Origin: CALAGB01 sp963713965
GTDB taxonomy: Bacteria > Chloroflexota > Chloroflexia > Thermomicrobiales > Thermomicrobiaceae
DNA length: 64,000 nucleotides
Direction of reading: 5' to 3'
Assembly (NCBI GenBank): GCA_963713965.1
Contig: OY970217.1
Span: 558,001 to 622,000, forward strand
Numbering within the stretch: the first letter of the stretch is position 1; the number at the start of each line of letters is the position of its first letter. A model generated the notes under the pieces. That model did not search any database, was not told the origin of the DNA, and saw nothing but the letters and a program-made list of their open reading frames with translations. A program made the translations under genes and the position numbers. Positions 53,195 through 62,749 of this stretch are shown piece by piece.

Positions 53195-53226
53195 GAAACG
53201 GCTCCAGGCTGGCCTGGAGCCGTTTC
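53195..53226 (+). terminator. Terminator after the triple-repeat membrane protein
   Basis: GAAACGGCTCCAGG (53195-53208) pairs with CCTGGAGCCGTTTC (53213-53226), a 14-bp perfect stem, followed by TCTCT. Confidence 0.75.
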
Positions 53227-53282
53227 TCTACGCTGATCTTCGTTTCGCCAGTGGTTCGCACGAATACAGCAGTCGGCACTTA

Positions 53283-53291
53283 TGACATACT
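53283..53291 (+). promoter_or_regulatory. Extended -10 promoter for the FtsX-adaptor pair
   Basis: TGA-CATACT, about 60 bp before the ATG at 53353. It supports that start over the more upstream open frame. Confidence 0.45.
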
Positions 53292-53352
53292 GACTGGCGA
53301 GTATCGCGGCGACGTGAGGGCCGCGTTCAATCTCACAGAGAATCGGCAGCGG

Positions 53353-55695
53353 ATGGATCTGCTCCTCGTCAAGAACCTGAGAGATCTGCAACGCCGTCCA
53401 CTTCGCGCGCTCCTGACCGTGGTCGGAGTCATGCTGGGAGTGGCCGGCGTCGTCGCCATCTCCTTCACTGGACGAAACCTCACTGTTGCCCAGCGACAAA
53501 CCTACGCCAGCACCAAACAGCCCGACATGACGGCATTCGTGTCGAATCTTTCGCCCACCCTGGTCGATCTCATCCAACGAAGAGATAACGTCGCCGTCGC
53601 TGACACGCGTTCCGTTCAGTACACCAGAGTCTCTTCAGGCAATGGATGGGCATCGACACAACTATTTGGCGTATCAAGCTTCACCCAAATGCCTCTCTCG
53701 ACCCTCGAACTCGTCTCCGGACGCTATCCAGAACGCGGAGAGGTGGTCTTTGACATTACGGCCACCAAACTCGTTGATCTGCACATCGGCGAGCTTGTGG
53801 CGCTGCAGCCCAACGCAGGGGCGAAAACCACCTACGCGCGCGTCAGCGGATTCGTGCGCGCTCCAGCGACGATTGACGCGTCGATCCTGAATCAAGCAAC
53901 TGCCTTCCTTCCAGACCGTGACCTGCGCTCGATTCTTGGCTCTCAATATGACAACTATCTGCTGCTGAGAGTTGAACAGCCTCAACGCGCAAGCCAGACG
54001 GCGAACGACATCTCGTCGTTCTTAGACAAACGCGGCATCCCGCATAGCGGGTTCGCGGTGCGAGACCCCAACTCATTCACCGGTAGCAGTGAACTCTCGA
54101 CGCTCTTGCTGCTGCTGCGCGTCTTCTCCTATATCGGTGCGGCGCTGAGTAGCTTCCTGGTCGCCAACACCATCGCCGCAGTCATGATCGAGGAGTCGCG
54201 CCAGATCGGCATCATCAAGGCGCTCGGAGGAACGCGCTGGACGGCGATGCGCACCTATCTCACGTTCGCGGCCATCGTGGGACTGGCTGGAGGCACAATC
54301 GGCTGGGCCATTGGACTGGCCGGAGGGCGAGCGCTTTCGGTTTTTCTCGCGGGCCTTTCAGGACTGGTCTTGCCAAAATTCTCGCTGTCGACGCGCGAGC
54401 TTGGTCTTGCACTCGCGGTCGGCCTGCTCGTCACCTTGAGCTCGGCGGCCATTCCTGCCTGGTTCTCCGCACGAAAAAGCGTCGCTCCACTCATCGCGAG
54501 CGTCGGGGTATCGGCCGATTTTCGGCGCGGGATGATTCAACGCATCACCGGTCCACTCGGCCGTCTAAGCGCGATGAGCGCGATCGGCGTGCGAAACTTG
54601 GTGCGGCGGCCGGTTCGTGCCTGGATCACGCTCGCGCTTGTGGCCGTTGCGGTGGCGACCTTCCTTGCAACCCAGGCGGTCAGCACGTCCGTCAACACCA
54701 CCGTCGATCATCTTTACGCTATCTATGGCGCCGATGGATGGATCTATTTCAACCGGTATCTTGACGTGGATTTCGCACGAGACCTCAACCATCAACCGTC
54801 GGTAGTAAATGCGGAGGCCTGGGGCAACACCGGAGGATCGCTCGGCAGCGTACGAACCGATATCTGGGGAATTCCAGCTGACACGCAGATTTACACGCCG
54901 CGAGTGACATCCGGAACCTGGTTGCGGACGACCAGCCCCATTGGAGCGGTTCTGACGAGCAACCTGGCAGCAACGCTTCATGCACAGGTCGGAGACGTCC
55001 GAACGCTCGATATTGGCAAGACGTCGACCCTGGTTCAGATTGTCGGGATCGTGAACGACTCGAGCACGTATCTTGGTGCGACCACCACCGGTAAGCTGTT
55101 CCTGCGTATCGACGACCTGCAACAGATCGTCCACGTCCAGGGACAGGCGAGTCTGTTCGCGCTGAAGCTGACCTCATCGAGTCCTCGAGACGTGGATGCT
55201 GAGCTCCAGCAGCTTGAAGAGCATTACCGGCAGTATGGTCCGCAAACGCTGGCAACGTATCAGGATCAGGCGAGCTCCAGACAGGCCATCGATATACTGA
55301 CGATCATGTTGAATGCGATGGTCGTGATTATCGGCGTCGTGGGATTAGCGGGGATCGCAAACACACTCATCATCAACCTGACCGAGCGCCGCCGCGAATT
55401 TGGCGTGCTCCGCGCGCTCGGGGCGACCGCATTTCACCTTATCCGATTGGTCATGTCCGAGGCACTTGGAATCGCGGCAGCCGGATGTTTGCTTGGCATT
55501 GCTATTGGCTACCCACTGGCTCGCTATCTCGTCTATCTGACGGGTCAGCAACTCTTCCAACTCGATTTCAGTCTCAGCCCGTTGACCATCGTGTTGACGT
55601 TCGTGGTCGCACTTGCCGCCACGGCCGCCGTTAGTACCGGTCCCGGGTTGATCGCCGCGCGCATTCGACCGATCGTGGTACTGCGCTATGAATAG
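53353..55695 (+). CDS. FtsX-family ABC exporter permease (MacB-like, two-module)
   Basis: The 780-residue protein has N-terminal and central transmembrane groups with the FtsX signatures RALLTVVGVMLGVAGVVAI, IAAVMIEESRQIGIIKALGGTRW and, near the C-terminus, ITERRREFGVLRALGATAFHLI-type sequence (LTERRREFGVLRALGA). This indicates two FtsX modules in one chain, like long macrolide or lipoprotein exporters. Large extracytoplasmic domains lie between helices. It works with the ATPase at 51206 and the adaptor at 55688. ATG at 53353 matches the start of the first helix; an upstream GTG at 53251 would precede the promoter. Confidence 0.9.
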   Translation: MDLLLVKNLRDLQRRPLRALLTVVGVMLGVAGVVAISFTGRNLTVAQRQTYASTKQPDMTAFVSNLSPTLVDLIQRRDNVAVADTRSVQYTRVSSGNGWASTQLFGVSSFTQMPLSTLELVSGRYPERGEVVFDITATKLVDLHIGELVALQPNAGAKTTYARVSGFVRAPATIDASILNQATAFLPDRDLRSILGSQYDNYLLLRVEQPQRASQTANDISSFLDKRGIPHSGFAVRDPNSFTGSSELSTLLLLLRVFSYIGAALSSFLVANTIAAVMIEESRQIGIIKALGGTRWTAMRTYLTFAAIVGLAGGTIGWAIGLAGGRALSVFLAGLSGLVLPKFSLSTRELGLALAVGLLVTLSSAAIPAWFSARKSVAPLIASVGVSADFRRGMIQRITGPLGRLSAMSAIGVRNLVRRPVRAWITLALVAVAVATFLATQAVSTSVNTTVDHLYAIYGADGWIYFNRYLDVDFARDLNHQPSVVNAEAWGNTGGSLGSVRTDIWGIPADTQIYTPRVTSGTWLRTTSPIGAVLTSNLAATLHAQVGDVRTLDIGKTSTLVQIVGIVNDSSTYLGATTTGKLFLRIDDLQQIVHVQGQASLFALKLTSSSPRDVDAELQQLEEHYRQYGPQTLATYQDQASSRQAIDILTIMLNAMVVIIGVVGLAGIANTLIINLTERRREFGVLRALGATAFHLIRLVMSEALGIAAAGCLLGIAIGYPLARYLVYLTGQQLFQLDFSLSPLTIVLTFVVALAATAAVSTGPGLIAARIRPIVVLRYE

Positions 55696-56680
55696 GCGTC
55701 GATGGCTGATTGCTGCGACTCTGATCCTCGTGATTACCGCGATCGCCGCAGGGGCAGTCTACGTTCTAACCCAAAACGGGAATGTTCGGACGGCGACCGT
55801 CCAGCGCGGATCCCTCTCGGCGACGATTCAGACGACCGGTCGACTTGCGGCCAAGAATCCGATCGCCGTCAGAAGCAACGCATCCGGCAAAGTGCAAACA
55901 ATCGCGGTGAGTCCCGGGGACAGCGTGAAGAAGGGGGACGTCCTCGCTCAGCTCGACAGAACCCCGTTTGACGATGCGATCGATCGCGCGCAGAAACAGC
56001 TTGAAAATGCCGAGGCAGCGTTGAACCTGGCCGAAGTCAACGCCGGAAGCGACCCTACTCCGCAGCAGACTGCCGATAAGCTAGGCGCCGCCCAGAACCT
56101 GACGGCCGCCAAACAGGAGCTCGCCAATGCCAGAGACCAGCTTGCCAATTCCCTGATTCTGGCGCCGGTCGACGGCACCATCATCGACCTGCAGACCGCC
56201 AGGGACACGCCCCTCGGACAAGGCTCAACCGTCGTCGACATGGCAAACCTTTCCGAGCTGAATCTCTCCGTCGACGTAGACGAGGTCGACTTTCCGCACG
56301 TTCAGACCGGTATGTCCGTCACATTCCGCCTGGACGCATACCCTGGCACCGAGATCGACGGCACGATAACGAATGTCTCTCCGGTCGCGCAGACCAGCGG
56401 GGGGACCACGACCTTCCCTGCCACGATTACGTTTCAAACACCGAAGGGAATGGACCTGCGCCCCGGAATGAACGCAAATGTGACGATCAAGACTGCTGTT
56501 CGGGAGAACGTCCTCCTCGTTCCCGAGAGTGCCCTGCGCACCGTTGGGCAGCGCACGTTCGTCACAGTGCTGAAGAACGGCAAACAGTCTGAGGTCGAGA
56601 TTCAGATCGGCCTGCGCAGCAACGGCATGGTCGAGATCGCCTCCGGTCTGAGCGAAGGCCAGAAGATCGTTCTCCATTGA
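55688..56680 (+). CDS. Periplasmic-type adaptor (HlyD/MacA-like)
   Basis: The 330-residue protein has an N-terminal membrane anchor (LIAATLILVITAIAAGAVYVL), a lipoyl/barrel-sandwich segment (GRLAAKNPIAVRSNASGKVQTIAVSPGDSVKKGDVLAQLD), an alpha-helical hairpin rich in A, Q and E, and beta-barrel segments ending in GLRSNGMVEIASGLSEGQKIV. This is the MacA/HlyD membrane-fusion layout. ATG overlaps the permease stop by eight bases. In a bacterium without a typical outer membrane it would help the permease handle envelope substrates. Confidence 0.9.
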   Translation: MNRRRWLIAATLILVITAIAAGAVYVLTQNGNVRTATVQRGSLSATIQTTGRLAAKNPIAVRSNASGKVQTIAVSPGDSVKKGDVLAQLDRTPFDDAIDRAQKQLENAEAALNLAEVNAGSDPTPQQTADKLGAAQNLTAAKQELANARDQLANSLILAPVDGTIIDLQTARDTPLGQGSTVVDMANLSELNLSVDVDEVDFPHVQTGMSVTFRLDAYPGTEIDGTITNVSPVAQTSGGTTTFPATITFQTPKGMDLRPGMNANVTIKTAVRENVLLVPESALRTVGQRTFVTVLKNGKQSEVEIQIGLRSNGMVEIASGLSEGQKIVLH

Positions 56681-56860
56681 CAGAGTGCTAAAGGTCTACG
56701 CCCTGCCCGATCCGATCCTATCGGTACAGAGTACGAGAAGTAGTGCGTCCGTCTGTTGCTTTCCGGACGAATAACCTAGTGACCCTCGTCCCAAGGATTC
56801 GTAGGCTAACCATGGTGGCATGTCGCCGCCGGGTAGAACCTGCAAGGGGAGTGGTCGAGA

Positions 56861-58138
56861 ATGGCGAGTCTCGCTCAGAGCACGCGTAGTCTCGGACTTG
56901 GTGAGCCAGGGGCAATCGAGCAGACGGGACTCGATCTCGCGTTTATCGCCGATCTCACGCTCAAGTCAATCTATTTTCAAAGCATGGCGACGGGCCAAGC
57001 CATTTCTGACCAACTATGTCTCCCCTATTTCAATGTAGTTGAACGCGCTCTCACGTCAGTCAAGCGAGAAGAATTGGTGGAGGTCAATGGCTCGCTGGGC
57101 ATCGGCGAGATGGCGTATCAATACACGTTGACGCCAAAGGGACTCGCGCGGGCCCAGGACATCATGGACCGTAACTCCTACGTGGGTCCCGCTCCGGTCA
57201 CACTCGAGGCCTTCCGTGAGATGGTGCGAGTGCAGTCAATTCGCAACACTCGGGTTACACCTCAAGAGGTTCGCAAAGCCATGACCGATCTGGTTTTCAC
57301 CGATGAGGTGCTTGACGCGGTCGGTGAGGCGGTGAACACCGGCGGATCAGTCTTCCTGTTTGGTGATCCAGGCAATGGCAAGACCGTGCTGGCGGAGCGG
57401 ATCACTGAACTCCTCGGTGGCTACGTGTTAATCCCGCACGCACTGCTAGTCGATGGTCAGATCATCAAAGTTCTCGACCTTCAGAACCACCAACCGGTCG
57501 CCCTAAGCAACGCTCGCACTGACCTCGATCGTCGCTGGGTCACCTGTCGGCGACCGACCGTGATCGTCGGAGGCGAACTGACCTTGCAAAGCCTGGATTT
57601 GGTCTACGATCCATCGTCCAAGATCTACGAGGCGCCGCTGCAAGTGAAGGCGATCAACGGCATGCTCCTCATTGACGACTTCGGTCGTCAGCAGGTGCGC
57701 CCGAGAGATCTCCTCAACCGCTGGATCGTCCCACTGGAAAAACGTGTTGATTTCTTGACCCTTCACACCGGCAAAAAGATTGAGATCCCGTTTGACGAAT
57801 TGATCGTCTTCTCGACCAATCTGTCGCCGCGCGATCTAGTCGACGAGGCGTTCCTTAGGCGCATCCAGAGCAAAATTCACGTGGGCAACCCGAGCCTCGA
57901 TCAGTATCGCGAGATTTTCAGCCGGCAGTGTGACTCGCTCGGAGTTCCGTTCGATCAAGCCGGTCTCGTTCATCTCTTACGCGAGCACTACGTCAAACCC
58001 AAGCGCGAACTTCGCTCCTGTCACCCGCGCGACATTCTGCGGACGCTGCTCGGCATTGCACGATACTTGGGGACATCTCCGAGCCTCTCGCCTGATCTAA
58101 TTGATCGAGCCTGCTCAACCTATTTCGTCGAGTTCTAA
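56861..58138 (+). CDS. AAA+ ATPase with N-terminal winged-helix-like region
   Basis: The 425-residue protein has a helical N-terminal part (about 1-130) with YTLTPKGLARAQDIM, resembling a winged helix. An AAA+ domain follows: Walker A GDPGNGKTVLAE near residue 170, Walker B MLLIDDFGRQQ and sensor-1 VFSTNL. The rest includes RRIQSKIHVG and a small C-terminal lid. Similar ATPases are annotated as linked to Flp-type pilus assembly, but no pilus genes are here, so this is only resemblance. ATG follows GGGGAGTGG. Its substrate is unknown. Confidence 0.72.
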   Translation: MASLAQSTRSLGLGEPGAIEQTGLDLAFIADLTLKSIYFQSMATGQAISDQLCLPYFNVVERALTSVKREELVEVNGSLGIGEMAYQYTLTPKGLARAQDIMDRNSYVGPAPVTLEAFREMVRVQSIRNTRVTPQEVRKAMTDLVFTDEVLDAVGEAVNTGGSVFLFGDPGNGKTVLAERITELLGGYVLIPHALLVDGQIIKVLDLQNHQPVALSNARTDLDRRWVTCRRPTVIVGGELTLQSLDLVYDPSSKIYEAPLQVKAINGMLLIDDFGRQQVRPRDLLNRWIVPLEKRVDFLTLHTGKKIEIPFDELIVFSTNLSPRDLVDEAFLRRIQSKIHVGNPSLDQYREIFSRQCDSLGVPFDQAGLVHLLREHYVKPKRELRSCHPRDILRTLLGIARYLGTSPSLSPDLIDRACSTYFVEF

Positions 58139-58481
58139 ATCCTGAAAAGAGATTGACCCGACCGACAGGCTGCGATTGACCTCAGGACGTCACCGCTCGG
58201 CAAGAGGTTGTTAAGAATGTCGTCATGCGCAGGTATGAGAGGGCGAAGATCACGCGTGTGATCTCCGGGCCGTCTTCATATTTGCGAAACAGGAAAATTC
58301 AACCAGAGGTGTTCTCAGGAGGTTGGAGAAAGATGGCTCGACAATAATCTCGTAAGTCGATTGTGAACATGTATACTATCGCAGCGAGCCGGAGTGAGGT
58401 ACGGTGTCGAATCTGAGGCTCGGAAGGACCTTGAGGTCTTTGGCGAGTCAGCTTCGTCGCGTGCCATAGATCGAGGAAATC
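58139..58481. other. Intergenic region upstream of ftsH
   Basis: About 340 bp without a gene. It holds a 16-bp palindrome GATCACGCGTGTGATC (near 58247-58262) and a -10-like TATACT near 58372 without a matched -35. The palindrome has the size and symmetry of an operator, but no regulator is known. Confidence 0.4.
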
Positions 58482-60458
58482 ATGCGAAGATTCCTTTCGC
58501 CAAAGTTCATCGTAGCCGGAATTTTTCTCCTGGTTGCGGTCCTCATCACCGTTGCCCTATTGCAAAGCAATCCGCAGACCAACGGCGTCGACGTCACACA
58601 GATCATTCATCGAATCAACGACGGCCAGGTCTCCAAAGTCGTCGTTCAAGGCGATGGACGAACCGCCGAAGTCACATTCACGGACAACACAACCACGAAC
58701 GTCGTCCTTCCACAGGGACAATCATTTACGGGCTTCCTGACCGACGCGAACATTCCGGCAAGTCAGTGGCCGTCCATTCAGCTCGAGCACCAGTCAAGCT
58801 GGTCATCAAACTCGGCTACCATCATTCGCATTGTCGTCTTCCTGGGTCTGGGCGCCTTCTTGTTCCTCATGTTCAAGCGATTTACGCCGGGATCGATGGG
58901 ATCGAATTCGTCTCGAAAAGGTGCCTTCGAACCAATCCGACCGGGTGAAAAGCTGATCACCTTCGACGACGTCGCGGGATCCGCCGAGGTCAAGGAAGAG
59001 GTCGCTGACATCGCAGACTTCTTGCGTGAACCGGATCGGTTCCGAGAGGTCGGAGCGCGAATCCCGCGTGGTGTGCTGTTGGCGGGACCTCCAGGTACTG
59101 GTAAGACGCTCATCGCCCGCGCTCTGGCCGGTGAGGCCCGCGCCTCCTTCTTCTCGGTCAGCGGTTCTGAGTTCGTTGAGCTCTACGTCGGCGTCGGTGC
59201 ATCCCGAGTACGTGAGCTGTTCCGCAAGGCCAAAGAAAACGCTCCCTCGATCATTTTCGTCGATGAGATCGACGCCATCGGACGGCGACGCGGCCGAGTC
59301 GAGCAGAGCACCGAGTACGATCAGACCCTGAATCAGATCCTGGTCGAAATGGACGGCTTCGAAGAGCGCACGACTGTCGTGGTCGTCGCCGCAACCAACC
59401 GGATCGACATCCTGGACTCGGCACTGCTGCGGCCGGGCCGCTTCGACCGCAAAGTTATGGTCGATTTACCGGATCGCGCTGCCCGTACCGCCATCCTGGA
59501 TGTTCATGGTCGCGGCAAGCCGTTCGCCGAGAACGTCAGCTTCGACGAGATTGCCGCACGCACGACCGGCATGAGCGGCGCCGACTTGAGCAACATCATT
59601 AACGAGGCGGCCATCCTGGCCGGCCGCGCGCGTCGCGCCATCATCAGCATGGAAGACCTGTTCGAGGCTCTCGATCGCACGATTGCCGGTCCCGCGCGAA
59701 ACACTCGCCGGTTCACCGAACAGGAGCGCCGCATTGTCGCTTACCACGAGGCTGGACACGCTATCGTTGCCCACCTTCTGCCGAACGCCGACACCGTGCG
59801 CAAGGTGTCGATCGTTTCGCGCGGTCAGGCTGGCGGCTACACCATGATCGTTCCTGACGAAGATCGCGGACTGTGGACGCGTGCTCAACTGAGCGATCGT
59901 CTCGCCGCGCTGCTCGGTGGATTCGCCGCCGAAGAGATCGTCTTCGGCGACATCACTACTGGGTCGTCAAACGACTTGGAGCGAACGTCGTCGATCGCAT
60001 CCTCGATGGTCCACCGCTACGGCATGAGCGCGCGCTTTGGTCTCCTTTCAACAGCGACGTCGTCCGGCGATATTGGACAGATCTCGCCGCAGACAGCGTT
60101 CGCTGCGGAGCAGGAGACGTTGGAGCTCGTCAGCATGGCCCATGAGACCGCGCTTACCGTGTTGCGAACGCACAGTGAAGATTTGGAGCGCGTTGCCCAG
60201 CGACTCCTCGAGGTTGAGACCATCGAGATCGACGAGCTCGGTACATTGATCGGCGCACTGAAGCCCATGACCTTCCCTGTGCAGCGGCCGGTGTCCGGTT
60301 CGCAGCCGGCTCCGCCCGAGATCAAGCCGCGGACCGAGCGCGCGCACGGATCGCGTGGTCGGCTTGGCCGCGCAGCCAGCATGGTGGCGGCGTTCTCGCG
60401 GCAGGCGGCTGCCGCGGCACTGCACGGCGATACGTCGCATGAGCCGGATCACACTTAG
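58482..60458 (+). CDS. ftsH: ATP-dependent zinc metalloprotease FtsH
   Basis: The 658-residue protein has two N-terminal transmembrane helices (residues 9-29 and about 110-128), an AAA domain with Walker A GPPGTGKTLIARAL, Walker B IIFVDEIDAIGRRRG and the SRH region AATNRIDILDSALLRPGRFDRK, then the M41 protease site HEAGHAIVAH with zinc histidines and a later glutamate-bearing helix. It degrades membrane and soluble regulators. ATG follows GAGGAAATC. The C-terminal 60 residues are a low-complexity extension rich in P, R, A and S. No smaller neighbours suggest an operon. Confidence 0.96.
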   Translation: MRRFLSPKFIVAGIFLLVAVLITVALLQSNPQTNGVDVTQIIHRINDGQVSKVVVQGDGRTAEVTFTDNTTTNVVLPQGQSFTGFLTDANIPASQWPSIQLEHQSSWSSNSATIIRIVVFLGLGAFLFLMFKRFTPGSMGSNSSRKGAFEPIRPGEKLITFDDVAGSAEVKEEVADIADFLREPDRFREVGARIPRGVLLAGPPGTGKTLIARALAGEARASFFSVSGSEFVELYVGVGASRVRELFRKAKENAPSIIFVDEIDAIGRRRGRVEQSTEYDQTLNQILVEMDGFEERTTVVVVAATNRIDILDSALLRPGRFDRKVMVDLPDRAARTAILDVHGRGKPFAENVSFDEIAARTTGMSGADLSNIINEAAILAGRARRAIISMEDLFEALDRTIAGPARNTRRFTEQERRIVAYHEAGHAIVAHLLPNADTVRKVSIVSRGQAGGYTMIVPDEDRGLWTRAQLSDRLAALLGGFAAEEIVFGDITTGSSNDLERTSSIASSMVHRYGMSARFGLLSTATSSGDIGQISPQTAFAAEQETLELVSMAHETALTVLRTHSEDLERVAQRLLEVETIEIDELGTLIGALKPMTFPVQRPVSGSQPAPPEIKPRTERAHGSRGRLGRAASMVAAFSRQAAAAALHGDTSHEPDHT

Positions 60459-60484
60459 ACCGAGAGATCCATTCAGGCAAGACG

Positions 60485-60510
60485 ACGGGCGGCCAATTGG
60501 CCGCCCGTTT
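60485..60510. terminator. Terminator after ftsH
   Basis: ACGGGCGGCC (60485-60494) pairs with GGCCGCCCGT (60499-60508) around AATT, followed by a short T run. It also serves the convergent PH-domain gene. Confidence 0.75.
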
Positions 60511-60534
60511 CACATTTGCCGAAGAAAGGCCATG

Positions 60535-61155
60535 CTATCCGGCTCGTCCGCCCGTCAATCGAGACCGCTTAATCTCATATTCCGCCTCGGTCAAGAGACC
60601 CGAGGTGCGCAGGTCATGAAGTGCTGCCAGCAACTGCGTCTGGCGGTCATCGATGACCTGTGCATGTCCGTGGTCCGCGAGCACGTTTCGTGCATCGATG
60701 ATCGCCCTTTTGAATGCGTACGGATCCTTGAGCGCGTCGAGTTGGTTCAATCCGATGTCACTCCCCGTGATGATCTGAATAGTCCCGTAATTAAGCATTC
60801 GTCCAAACAGCGATTGCGTCAGCAAAATGTCGTTCACCATCTCGAGAGAGGAATCGAAAACGCGACGGCTCAAGATGCCCTCGACCTGGATGATGCGGTA
60901 GTTCGTGACGGCGTACACCTCGTTGCGCCACGCGATGAACCGAACGGCGGCGAACCCGATTGGAATGAGGCTGACGGCCCATAGGATCGCCGCAACGAGG
61001 ATCGGCAGCGCGGTTGCCGCCCAGATCCCGACACCGATCAGAACCAGGCCGCCGATCACGTAGAGCGCCAGATGGCCCACCAAAAACAGTGGATGCCGCC
61101 GCGCTCCCACCATGACACGTTCGCCGTCACCCATCAAACCATGTAGATCCGACAC
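60535..61155 (-). CDS. PH-domain (bPH2) membrane protein
   Basis: The 206-residue protein has two hydrophobic helices near residues 25-70, then a bacterial PH domain (EVYAVTNYRIIQVEGILSRRVFDSSLEMVNDI), the YRIIxxxG pattern of bPH2 proteins. The tail LRTSGLLTEAEYEIKRSRLTGG is a SHOCT-type segment. Such proteins sit in the inner leaflet; their role is unclear. The stop lies 24 bp from the ftsH terminator. Confidence 0.82.
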   Translation of the reverse strand: MSDLHGLMGDGERVMVGARRHPLFLVGHLALYVIGGLVLIGVGIWAATALPILVAAILWAVSLIPIGFAAVRFIAWRNEVYAVTNYRIIQVEGILSRRVFDSSLEMVNDILLTQSLFGRMLNYGTIQIITGSDIGLNQLDALKDPYAFKRAIIDARNVLADHGHAQVIDDRQTQLLAALHDLRTSGLLTEAEYEIKRSRLTGGRAG

Positions 61156-61219
61156 TTTTGTCCTCCACTCGCGTTGTCAACACGTCGAGCGATGTATTGC
61201 CAGGTTGAGGTGAACGTAT

Positions 61220-61247
61220 GGTATACGAACGAGACGGGTCGGTTCAA
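61220..61247 (-). promoter_or_regulatory. Promoter of the PH-domain gene
   Basis: TTGAAC, a 16-bp spacer and TATACC on the minus strand; the -35 overlaps the recO stop codon. Palindromic CGTATGGTATACG sits on the -10. Confidence 0.45.
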
Positions 61248-62029
61248 TCGACGATAGTCCTCAAGACGGTGAGCGAGCGTGGTTCACGCTCCAGCACGAA
61301 TCCCACATAACCGCGAACGGTTCGATCAATCTCGCCCTTCAAGTCCGACGCAAGTCGAAGGCGTCGCACGGTTCCCGTTTCGCCTCGCTCGATAAGTCTC
61401 AAGAATTTCAGGGCGTTCAACGAGATGGTCTCGGTCAACGGCTGGTTTCCGCGGCAATCGGGACACACAACGCCACCTGACAAGCTGAACCCGTTGGTCT
61501 CTGGACGCAGTTCCTTGCCACAGTCAATGCACTTGTAGAGTTCCGGCAGGAACCCCATCAGCGCGAGCAGTCGGAATTCGAACACGACCGACGTCACGAA
61601 CGGATCGAGACCGTCGTTCAGCTGACTGAGTGTTTCGATCAGGAGCTCGTACGCATAATGGTTCTCCTGTCCTTCAACGCTGAAGAGATCCACCAAGTCA
61701 CCGAAGTAGCTGGCATAAGCGATCAGGGCTTCATTCTCGTGCAGATTCCGAAATGGGTCGATCAGCGATGCCTGTGTGACGATGTCCAGGTTGCGCCCTT
61801 TGGCGATGAGCAGTGAGGACCGGCAGAAAGGCTCGAGATGCCCAGCAAGTCGGCTCTTAGTGCGTCGCACGCCCTTGGCAACGACGCTCACCTTGCCGAC
61901 ACGGTCGGTGAAGATGATCAGAATGCGATCCGCTTCCCCAAGGTCCCGGCGACGCAGAACGACGCCCTCGGCAGGATAGAGCCGAGCACGGTCCTTCGTG
62001 GGCCCCGGTAAAGAGTCATCGCTGACCAT
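61244..62029 (-). CDS. recO: DNA repair protein RecO
   Basis: The 261-residue protein has the RecO N-terminal OB-fold (GVVLRRRDLGEADRILIIFTDRVGKVSVVAKGVRRTKSRLAG), a helical middle and the C-terminal zinc site CIDCGKEL with a second CPDCRG. RecO loads RecA onto SSB-coated DNA with RecR. The length is typical. Other recombination genes are not adjacent. The start is GTG or ATG near 62029. Confidence 0.92.
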   Translation of the reverse strand: MVSDDSLPGPTKDRARLYPAEGVVLRRRDLGEADRILIIFTDRVGKVSVVAKGVRRTKSRLAGHLEPFCRSSLLIAKGRNLDIVTQASLIDPFRNLHENEALIAYASYFGDLVDLFSVEGQENHYAYELLIETLSQLNDGLDPFVTSVVFEFRLLALMGFLPELYKCIDCGKELRPETNGFSLSGGVVCPDCRGNQPLTETISLNALKFLRLIERGETGTVRRLRLASDLKGEIDRTVRGYVGFVLEREPRSLTVLRTIVD

Positions 62030-62113
62030 GTGTGACTTTCACGCGTGTGCCGATGCGCCGATTTGAGATTCGAGATCTTCGTTCGTCCAAATGTAATCTC
62101 GGCATCAATTATG

Positions 62114-62749
62114 TCACGAAACGCCGCTTCGAGCCTCCGCGACGAGCGCGTTCCATTGCCGAGCGAGATCCCGAATTGCGTCCCAATTTCGCTCTTTGAC
62201 CGACGGGCGATGCACCAGGTTCCCGCCCACGGCCAAGGCGACCGCGCCGGCCCTGATGAATGCCGGGCCGGTCTCCAACGTCACGCCACCGGACGGAATG
62301 AGCTTGGTCTGCGGCAGTGGCCCGAGCACGTCCTTGAAATAGCCCGGCCCGGCGACGCTGGCGGGATTCACCTTGATGAAATCGGCACCTTCTTCCCACG
62401 AGGTCAAGATCTCGGTCGGCGTGAAGGCGCCGATGACTGAGGGAACGCTGTAGCGACGGCACATCCGGATGGTCTGGCGTCGCAACGTCGGCGTCACGAT
62501 GAACTGGGCGCCTGAGAGGATGGCGTGCCGTGCAGTTTCAGCATCGAGCACCGATCCCGCGCCAACGTGACATCGGTCGCCGAGCGATTCTCGGACCTGT
62601 GCAATGGCGGCGCCTGCCTTCGGATTGGTGTAGGTGAATTCGAGATTGGTGACTCCACCCGCGATGAGGGACTCGGCCAACGTCACCGCGTCACTCAAGT
62701 CATCCAGCCGAATAACCGCGATTAGTCCTGCTTCCTCGATCCAGTGCAC
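62114..62749 (-). CDS. eda: KDPG/KHG aldolase
   Basis: The 211-residue class I aldolase has the KDPG motifs: GLIAVIRLDD, LEFTYTNP with the acidic residue, VGAGSVLDAE, FIVTPTL, and the Schiff-base lysine in FIKVNPASVAGPGYF followed by PSGGV. It cleaves 2-keto-3-deoxy-6-phosphogluconate in the Entner-Doudoroff pathway or 4-hydroxy-2-oxoglutarate. GTG start. No edd or kinase lies nearby, so the pathway cannot be confirmed here. Confidence 0.93.
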   Translation of the reverse strand: MHWIEEAGLIAVIRLDDLSDAVTLAESLIAGGVTNLEFTYTNPKAGAAIAQVRESLGDRCHVGAGSVLDAETARHAILSGAQFIVTPTLRRQTIRMCRRYSVPSVIGAFTPTEILTSWEEGADFIKVNPASVAGPGYFKDVLGPLPQTKLIPSGGVTLETGPAFIRAGAVALAVGGNLVHRPSVKERNWDAIRDLARQWNALVAEARSGVS

